From NCBI GenBank assembly GCA_023424585.1, contig JAFADT010000988.1, positions 1 through 8,295 of the forward strand: DNA of 8,295 nt. Reading direction: 5' to 3'. Shown here piece after piece: positions 5,521 to 8,295 of the stretch. The DNA is from Pseudomonadota bacterium (GTDB taxonomy: Bacteria; Myxococcota; Myxococcia; Myxococcales; Myxococcaceae). Within the stretch, counting starts at the first letter, position 1. Each line of letters opens with the position of its first letter. The notes under the pieces were generated by a model, which saw nothing but the letters and a program-made list of their open reading frames with translations, made no database searches and was not told where the DNA came from. Both the position numbers and the translations under genes were made by a program.

Positions 5521-7069
5521 GGAGCCTCCAGTCCCGGCGGCGGATGGCGGTGAGGAGCTCCTGCAACTCGCCGTCCAGCGCCCGGTCCTCCACCAGCAGG
5601 GGGATGCGCGCCTCCAGGTCCGCGTGCATCTCCGCCAGGGCGGGGCCGGGCTTCGCGTCCGCGTCCAGGCGCTGGCGCAGGGTGACGCCCTGGCGCGCCG
5701 CGATGAGCATCGCCGCGGCCACCTGCTCCGTCAGCTCCAGCACGCGCAGGCAGTCGCGCGCGGCGATGGTGCCCATGCTCACCTTGTCCTGGTTGTGGCA
5801 CTCGGTGGAGCGGGAGAAGACGGACGCGGGCAGCGTCTGCTTCAGCGCCTCCGCGGTCCACGCGGAGACGCTGATCTGCGCCGCCTTGAGGCCGTGGTTG
5901 ATGGCCGCGCGGGCGCCGGTGGACGCGGAGAGGTTCGCGGGCAGCCCGTGGTTGAAGCGCGGGTCCACCAGGAGCGCCAGCTGCCGGTCCAGCAGGTCCG
6001 CCACGTTGGCCACCGCGGTCTTCAGCCCGTCCATGGCGAAGGCGATGTGGCCGCCGTAGAAGTGGCCGCCGTGCAGCACCCGCTCGCCGTCCGGGTCGAT
6101 GAGCGGGTTGTCGTTGGCGCTGTTGAGCTCGTTCTCGATGAGCGTGCGGAAGTAGGGCAGCGCGTCCTCCAGCACGCCGATGACGTGCGGCGCGCACCGC
6201 AGCGAGTACCGGTCCTGGAGCCGCTGCTCGTTGCGCGCGGGCCGGTCCGAGACCAGGTCCGCGCGCAGGCGGGCCGCCACGCGCTGCTGGCCGGCGTGGG
6301 GCTTCGCCGCGAAGAGCGTCTCGTCGAAGTGGTGCGCGTTGCCGGCGCTCGCCAGGACGTTGAAGGCGGTGAGCCGCGTGGCGAGCCGCGACAGGTACTC
6401 CGCCCGCTCCCACGCCAGGCACGCCAGGGCCGTCATCACGGCGGTGCCGTTCATGATGGCCAGGCCCTCCTTCGGCCGCAGCTTGAGGGGGGAGATGCCC
6501 AGCTCCTCCAGCACCCGGGCCGCGGGCTTGCGCGCACCCTGGTGCCACACGTCGCGCTCGCCGCACAGCACCGCCGCCACGTAGGACAGGGGCGTGAGGT
6601 CGCCGGACGCGCCCACGGAGCCCTCGGCTGGAATCAGGGGCAGCACGTCGTGCTTGAGCAGCAGCTCCAGCTGGGTGAGCAGCGCCACGCCCACGCCGGA
6701 GAAGCCCTGCGACAGGGACGCCAGCCGCGTGGCCAGCACCGCGCGCGTCTCCTCCGGGGTGAGGAACCGGCCCGCGCCGATGCCGTGGTACGTGTAGAGG
6801 TGGTGGGGCAGCTCCGCGACGAGCGCGGGCGGGATGGACACCGTCACCGAGTCGCCGTAGCCGGTGGTGACGCCGTAGATGACGCCGTCCTCCGCCAGCA
6901 GCCGGTCCAGGAACGCGGCGCCCCTGGCGATGCGCTGGCGGAAGGCCGGGGCGGTGCCCAGCTCCACCGGCCGCTCGCGGCGCGACAGGGCGCCCACGTC
7001 CTCGAGCGTCAGCCGCCCGCCGTCGAAGCGGACCGGGGTGTCAGAAGGTTGGGGGCTTCGCGGAGACAT
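5510..7069 (-). CDS. MIO-type aromatic amino acid ammonia-lyase (HAL/TAL/PAL family)
   Basis: A 519-residue ammonia-lyase, the normal length for bacterial histidine/tyrosine ammonia-lyases. Motifs in order: catalytic Tyr65 in IYGVTTGYG; A154-S155-G156 in GSVGASGDLTPLSY, which self-cyclises to the MIO electrophile; N207 in IMNGTAVMT; QDRYSLRCAP at 285-294 with Y288 and R291; NSANDNPL at 316-323; and NQDKVSMG at 426-433. All residues needed for MIO chemistry are present. The specificity pair, aligned without gaps to R. sphaeroides TAL from the catalytic Tyr, falls on Y94-H95, unlike the Ser-His of histidase or the His-Leu of that TAL. The NQED-type glutamate typical of histidase is absent, which argues against histidine. 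I infer an aryl-acrylate starter, probably 4-coumarate from tyrosine, for the polyene. There are no hut genes nearby. ATG at 7069 overlaps the acyltransferase end by 29 bases and has only an AGG nearby. Confidence 0.93.
   Translation of the reverse strand: MSPRSPQPSDTPVRFDGGRLTLEDVGALSRRERPVELGTAPAFRQRIARGAAFLDRLLAEDGVIYGVTTGYGDSVTVSIPPALVAELPHHLYTYHGIGAGRFLTPEETRAVLATRLASLSQGFSGVGVALLTQLELLLKHDVLPLIPAEGSVGASGDLTPLSYVAAVLCGERDVWHQGARKPAARVLEELGISPLKLRPKEGLAIMNGTAVMTALACLAWERAEYLSRLATRLTAFNVLASAGNAHHFDETLFAAKPHAGQQRVAARLRADLVSDRPARNEQRLQDRYSLRCAPHVIGVLEDALPYFRTLIENELNSANDNPLIDPDGERVLHGGHFYGGHIAFAMDGLKTAVANVADLLDRQLALLVDPRFNHGLPANLSASTGARAAINHGLKAAQISVSAWTAEALKQTLPASVFSRSTECHNQDKVSMGTIAARDCLRVLELTEQVAAAMLIAARQGVTLRQRLDADAKPGPALAEMHADLEARIPLLVEDRALDGELQELLTAIRRRDWRLHEA
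5525..5529 (-). promoter_or_regulatory. Shine-Dalgarno site of the thioesterase gene
   Basis: GGAGG in the coding sense, four bases before the ATG at 5520. It lies inside the last codons of the ammonia-lyase gene. It is the strongest ribosome binding site in the window and settles the thioesterase start. Confidence 0.75.
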
Positions 7070-7988
7070 GCACCTGATCCCAGAAGGGAAAGAAGTTGAA
7101 CCAGTCGTAGGGCGCGCGCTCGAGCAGCGCCGTCACCCGGCCCGCGTAGTGGCGGGCGCAGTCGGTGAGGGCCTCCTCGCGCCTGCCCCGGGGCAGCACG
7201 ACGCGCTCGAAGAGGCGCTCGAAGTGGATGGTGTAGCCCTGGCCCTCATGGATGCAGCCCAGCAGGTAGAGCGGACACTTGAGCAGCGCCGCCAGCACGT
7301 AGGGGCCCACCGGGAATGGCGCCGGGTGGCCGAGGAAGTCGACGCGGACGGTCTGCGCGGAATTCACCGGGATGCGGTCGCCCGCGATGACCACGAACTC
7401 GCCGGCCTCCACGCGCTCGTTCAGCGCGACGGCGGTGGCCGGGCCCAGGTCCGTCACCTCCATCAGCCGGAAGTCGCTCTCCGGGTGGAGCCGCTTGAGC
7501 AGGCGGTTGAACTGCTCCGCGTGCAGGGTGTGCACCAGGATGTTGAGCTTCACCTCGCCCCGGCGCTCCGCCATGGTGCGGCACAGCTCCAGGCAGCCCA
7601 TGTGCGCGGTGACGATGACGCCGCCCCGGCCCGACGCCGCGACCTGGTAGAACTCCTCGCGGCCCTCCGTGCGGACGCTCTCGAAGCGGTAGCGCCCGCT
7701 CACCGCGAGCAGCTTGTCCAGCAGGGTCTCCGCGAACATCAGCACGTGGCGCACGCTGTCGCGCCAGCGGGGCGCGTGTCCCAGGGCCCCGGTGGCGGCC
7801 TGCATCCGCTCCAGGTACTGGCGCGAGGCCTGGCGCAGCGCGGGCCGCCGCAGCCAGTTCACCAGCACCACCGGGTAGAGGCAGACGCGGAAGGGCCAGC
7901 GGCCCAGCAGGCGGTGGATCCAATAGAGGATCCAGATGCCCGCGACGAAGGTGGTCTCTCCCATCTCCGCCCAATGGCGGGGCTTCAT
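7041..7988 (-). CDS. LpxL/HtrB-like lipid acyltransferase
   Basis: A 315-residue member of the lysophospholipid/lipid A late acyltransferase family. ATG at 7988 overlaps the glycosyltransferase stop (ATGA) and has AAGGTGG four bases upstream. A hydrophobic N-terminal stretch at about 12-45 (TTFVAGIWILYWIHRLLG, then FRVCLYPVVLVNWL) fits a membrane anchor or membrane-dipping helix. The catalytic HX4E dyad is H129-E134 in VTAHMGCLELC. GDRIPV at 203-208 is the second conserved block, and YDWFNFFPFW at 294-303 matches the conserved C-terminal Y-x-W-F-x-F-x-x-F-W block of the family. It would transfer an acyl chain from ACP onto a lipid or sugar acceptor at the inner face of the inner membrane, probably joining the polyene acyl chain to its glycolipid anchor. 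In several APE clusters, as I recall, this domain is fused to a glycosyltransferase; here the two are separate genes. Genuine lipid A modification is a less likely alternative given the neighbours. Confidence 0.92.
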   Translation of the reverse strand: MKPRHWAEMGETTFVAGIWILYWIHRLLGRWPFRVCLYPVVLVNWLRRPALRQASRQYLERMQAATGALGHAPRWRDSVRHVLMFAETLLDKLLAVSGRYRFESVRTEGREEFYQVAASGRGGVIVTAHMGCLELCRTMAERRGEVKLNILVHTLHAEQFNRLLKRLHPESDFRLMEVTDLGPATAVALNERVEAGEFVVIAGDRIPVNSAQTVRVDFLGHPAPFPVGPYVLAALLKCPLYLLGCIHEGQGYTIHFERLFERVVLPRGRREEALTDCARHYAGRVTALLERAPYDWFNFFPFWDQVHVSAKPPTF

Positions 7989-8295
7989 CCGGCCACCTTG
8001 CGCCAGAGCAGCACGGGCAGCCGTCCCAGCATCCCGAAGAAGAGCCGGGCGTGCATGCCGGAGATGCGCACGTTGTCCCAGAGCACGTCGAAGTGGGAGA
8101 TGCCGTCGGTGGGGTAGCGCACCTGGGTGGGCTGGTTGAGGATGCGCATGCCGCGCCAGAACAGGCGCACCAGCACCTCCACGTCGAAGTCCATCCGCTT
8201 GCCGATCCGCACCGAGTCGATGAGCGCCACGGTGGGCTCGAGCGGATACACGCGGAAGCCGCACATGGAGTCGCGGATGGCGAACGACAGCGTGT
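7985..8295 (-). CDS. Family 2 glycosyltransferase, C-terminal part (cut by window edge)
   Basis: The last 103 codons of a glycosyltransferase whose 5' part lies beyond base 8295. An internal ATG at 8266 exists, but the frame is open to the edge and codes family-typical residues before it (TLSFAIRDS), so the gene continues upstream. Family marks: IRDSMCGFRVYP (the D-x-x-C-G-F-R block of GT2 enzymes), RMDFDVEVLVRLFWRG (the F-D-x-E-x-L.. R-G block), and YPTDGISHF followed by DNVRISGMHARLF. These match the GT half of the fused glycosyltransferase-acyltransferase proteins of aryl polyene clusters, as I recall them. The nucleotide-sugar-binding N-terminal half with its DxD motif is not visible. The role would be to glycosylate the lipid carrier or the pigment anchor at the inner membrane. 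The stop overlaps the acyltransferase ATG as ATGA. Confidence 0.88.
   Translation of the reverse strand, partial: TLSFAIRDSMCGFRVYPLEPTVALIDSVRIGKRMDFDVEVLVRLFWRGMRILNQPTQVRYPTDGISHFDVLWDNVRISGMHARLFFGMLGRLPVLLWRKVAG
7993..7999 (-). promoter_or_regulatory. Shine-Dalgarno site of the acyltransferase gene
   Basis: AAGGTGG in the coding sense, four bases before the ATG at 7988. It lies within the final codons of the glycosyltransferase gene and supports the short start rather than any start further upstream in the same open frame. Confidence 0.65.

Noticed and set aside
6797..6805. His-His-Leu at lyase residues 89-91 as the His-Leu selectivity pair of tyrosine ammonia-lyase.
   Set aside because: It looks like the TAL motif, but counting from the catalytic Tyr and from the downstream glycine pattern puts it four to five residues too early. 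The true position is Y94-H95.
5510..7069. A histidine-utilisation (hut) histidase.
   Set aside because: No hutU, hutI or hutG neighbours, the histidase Ser-His pair and NQED glutamate are absent, and the gene sits inside a pigment operon.
5462..7099. A 545-codon open frame on the plus strand opposite the lyase gene.
   Set aside because: It is an Arg/Val/Gln/His-rich shadow without motifs, while the minus strand codes a complete MIO lyase.

Overview
The window is a GC-rich (roughly 70% by eye), gene-dense piece of a bacterial chromosome. Nine genes lie on the minus strand with essentially no intergenic space, so the operon reads from high to low coordinates. Together they match an aryl polyene (APE)/flexirubin/xanthomonadin-type pigment cluster, a type II polyketide-like pathway that builds an aryl-capped polyene and moves it as a lipid conjugate to the outer membrane. 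The high GC, the tight overlaps and the gene set suggest a Gram-negative proteobacterium or myxobacterium. I lean towards Myxococcota, but this rests on style and recall, not on a marker gene.

Layout in transcription order: (1) the C-terminal end of a family 2 glycosyltransferase (8295 to 7985, cut by the window edge); (2) an LpxL-like acyltransferase (7988 to 7041); (3) an MIO-type aromatic amino acid ammonia-lyase (7069 to 5510); (4) a hotdog-fold thioesterase (5520 to 5101); (5) a LolA-like periplasmic carrier (5104 to 4496); (6) an MMPL/RND-type exporter (4527 to 2209); (7) a flavin-dependent halogenase-like oxidoreductase (2212 to 983); (8) a DUF3261 lipoprotein (995 to 426); (9) the first 140 residues of a beta-ketoacyl-ACP synthase (420 to 1, cut by the window edge). 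Seven of the eight junctions overlap, by 4 to 32 bases. The eighth has a 5-base gap. No promoter, terminator, RNA gene, mobile element or CRISPR array is visible, so the transcript probably starts and ends outside the window.

Working model: the lyase would deaminate an aromatic amino acid (probably tyrosine) to give an aryl-acrylate starter. The ketosynthase and partners outside the window would extend it on an ACP, and the halogenase-like enzyme could modify the aryl head. The thioesterase would release or edit acyl chains. The glycosyltransferase and acyltransferase would build or attach the lipid anchor. MMPL, LolA-like and DUF3261 proteins would form a dedicated route across the periplasm, resembling the Lol lipoprotein pathway.

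Points most worth a second look are the halogenase-like gene inside the export block, the unusual selectivity pair in the lyase, and a nine-cytosine tract at the LolA/MMPL junction whose contraction by one base would fuse the two proteins.
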